Source of the DNA: Microbacterium sp.
GTDB taxonomy: Bacteria; Actinomycetota; Actinomycetes; Actinomycetales; Microbacteriaceae
NCBI GenBank assembly: GCA_003524435.1
Contig: DQHP01000141.1
Coordinates: 1 to 23,992 of the forward strand
Reading direction: 5' to 3'
DNA: 23,992 nt
How positions within the stretch are numbered: position 1 is the stretch's first letter; every line of letters starts with the position of its first letter. The notes under the pieces are model-generated. The model ran no database searches. It was not told where the DNA came from and worked only from the letters and a program-made list of their open reading frames with translations. A program made the translations under genes and the position numbers. Of the stretch, positions 22,997 through 23,992 are shown one piece after another.

Positions 22997-23590
22997 ATGA
23001 TTCGTGCCGTCCTCTTCGACCTCGATGGGGTCATCCGCCACTTCGATCAGCGACATGTTGCGGACATCGAACGCCGCCATGGAATCGAGGCTGGCCTCAT
23101 CAACAGGTTCGCGTTCTCGCCGCCGCTGATCGAGGACGTGACCACGGGTCGCATGACCCGCCGCGCGTGGATCTCCCAGATCGCGATGCATCTCGGCAAC
23201 GAGGTCGCGGCGACAGAGTGGGGTCAGCAACCATCAGAGATCGACCCCGCGCTCCGATCGCTTGCCGAGGAGGTCCACCGCACCGGCCGAGTGACGGCGA
23301 TCCTCACCAATGGCACCGACACGATCCCCGAAGAGATGGCCGCCGCCGAGCTGCACGACCACTTCGAGCCGATCTTCAACTCTGCCGATATTGGCTACGC
23401 CAAGCCCGATGAGCGTGTGTTCCAGCATGTTCTGGATGCTCTTGACGTCTCACCCGAAGAGGTGTTCTTCACAGACGATTCGCCCAGCAAACTCGTCGGA
23501 GCCGACGCCCTCGGCATCGCCACCCACCACTTCATTGACGTGGCCAGGCTACGAGATGCGCTCCGTGCGCACGGCGTGCAGGTCAACTGA
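22997..23590 (+). CDS. HAD-superfamily hydrolase (phosphatase / haloacid dehalogenase type)
   Basis: A soluble protein of 197 residues. Motif I is F-D-L-D-G (Asp8 nucleophile and Asp10). Motif II is I-L-T-N-G-T, motif III is the lysine in G-Y-A-K-P-D-E-R-V-F, and motif IV is F-F-T-D-D-S-P. The small helical cap between motifs I and II marks subfamily IA, which covers phosphatases such as phosphoglycolate phosphatase-like enzymes. The substrate is not deducible. The ATG at 22997 overlaps the TGA of a four-codon frame that starts at 22986 behind GGAG. It converges on a YyaL-type gene with only 14 bases between. Confidence 0.88.
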   Translation: MIRAVLFDLDGVIRHFDQRHVADIERRHGIEAGLINRFAFSPPLIEDVTTGRMTRRAWISQIAMHLGNEVAATEWGQQPSEIDPALRSLAEEVHRTGRVTAILTNGTDTIPEEMAAAELHDHFEPIFNSADIGYAKPDERVFQHVLDALDVSPEEVFFTDDSPSKLVGADALGIATHHFIDVARLRDALRAHGVQVN

Positions 23591-23604
23591 GCGAGCCTCC
23601 TGGC

Positions 23605-23992
23605 TCACCGCTGCACAGCGAGCGCCGAAGGATCAGCCGTCGGCAATTTACACACGAACGCCCGACAGTCGTATGCCAATTCGACGCCCGCTGATTTACC
23701 TGCAAACAGTTCGAATCCCGCATCCGCGAACTCCTGAGCCTGCGCTGGCGTGACCACGGCGGTCACATCAGCATCGACCAGCCACGCTGCCTGGCCCAAC
23801 GCTCCGCCGCGAGACGACGTCACCACAACGACCTGCCGCGGAGGGTCGACAAGGCCAGCGGCAACCAGAAGCAGCGTCCCGTGCGCGAAGGGCTGCTCGA
23901 TTCCACGCCCGATATGCGCCGAGACCAACTCTTGCGCGGCCGCTCGGTATGTGTCGCCCGCGCCGAGACGCCAGGCAGTGAGCGCAGCGGAT
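23605..23992 (-). CDS. YyaL / DUF255 (thioredoxin-domain, N-acyl-glucosamine-epimerase-like) protein, C-terminal part
   Basis: The frame remains open to the window edge, so only about 128 C-terminal residues are visible. They contain helical-barrel sequence (A-A-L-T-A-W-R-L-G-A-G-D-T-Y-R-A-A-A-Q-E-L), a Rossmann-like stretch V-V-V-V-T-S-S-R-G-G-A, and the ending A-Y-D-C-R-A-F-V-C-K-L-P-T-A-D-P-S-A-L. That ending is characteristic of the YyaL/spermatogenesis-associated-20 family. In this family an N-terminal thioredoxin domain precedes an (alpha/alpha)6 barrel; neither the thioredoxin part nor the true start is in view. An apparent TTG start at 23928 is internal. Function is poorly defined in bacteria. 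Confidence 0.82.
   Translation of the reverse strand, partial: SAALTAWRLGAGDTYRAAAQELVSAHIGRGIEQPFAHGTLLLVAAGLVDPPRQVVVVTSSRGGALGQAAWLVDADVTAVVTPAQAQEFADAGFELFAGKSAGVELAYDCRAFVCKLPTADPSALAVQR

Overview
The window reads as a stretch of actinobacterial chromosome, most likely from a Microbacteriaceae-type organism. This is inferred from a GC content of roughly 60%, frequent GTG starts, several apparently leaderless promoters, and the neighbourhood rsmI / protein O-mannosyltransferase / metG-tatD-rsmA-ispE that is familiar from that group. Coding density is very high: no gap between genes exceeds about 215 bases. I see no rRNA, tRNA, CRISPR array, insertion sequence, prophage or replication origin.

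Layout. (1) 1-774: 3' part of a PucR/CdaR-type regulator. (2) 801-2817: a divergent MarR-family repressor and 14-helix MFS efflux pump sharing a 55-base gap that holds two tandem pseudo-palindromes lying on the pump promoter. (3) 2840-5517, minus strand: methionine ABC importer metQ-metN-metI, with a strong hairpin between metQ and metN. (4) 5617-7461, minus: a two-domain ABC-F ATPase whose Gly/Ser linker is written by a tandem 18-bp repeat. (5) 7533-12736, minus: a LacI-family repressor followed by a sugar ABC importer (ATPase, permease, then binding protein last), closed by a perfect 17-bp-stem terminator. Two almost identical 16-bp operators, one before the repressor gene and one before the transporter operon, make a self-contained regulon. 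(6) 12949-14343, plus: a serine beta-lactamase-fold hydrolase without signal peptide. (7) 14335-19857, minus: housekeeping cluster metG-tatD-rsmA-aldo/keto reductase-ispE. (8) 19911-21357, minus: a small methyltransferase behind rsmI. (9) 21394-22944, plus: protein O-mannosyltransferase. (10) 22997-23590, plus: HAD hydrolase. (11) 23605 to the end, minus: the C-terminal end of a YyaL/DUF255-type protein.

How the parts work together: the MarR/MFS pair looks like an inducible efflux module. MetQNI imports methionine. The LacI-controlled operon imports a monosaccharide, but no catabolic gene sits beside it, so the sugar is unknown. The housekeeping block combines translation (MetG), rRNA methylation (RsmA, RsmI), a nuclease (TatD) and isoprenoid synthesis (IspE).

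I did not find a clearly new multi-gene system. The signals most worth following are regulatory: the paired LacI operators with matching geometry, the tandem MarR-type sites over a leaderless promoter, the ABC-F start packed directly behind a terminator, and the repeat-encoded ABC-F linker. All assignments were made by reading the sequence; no database search was run.
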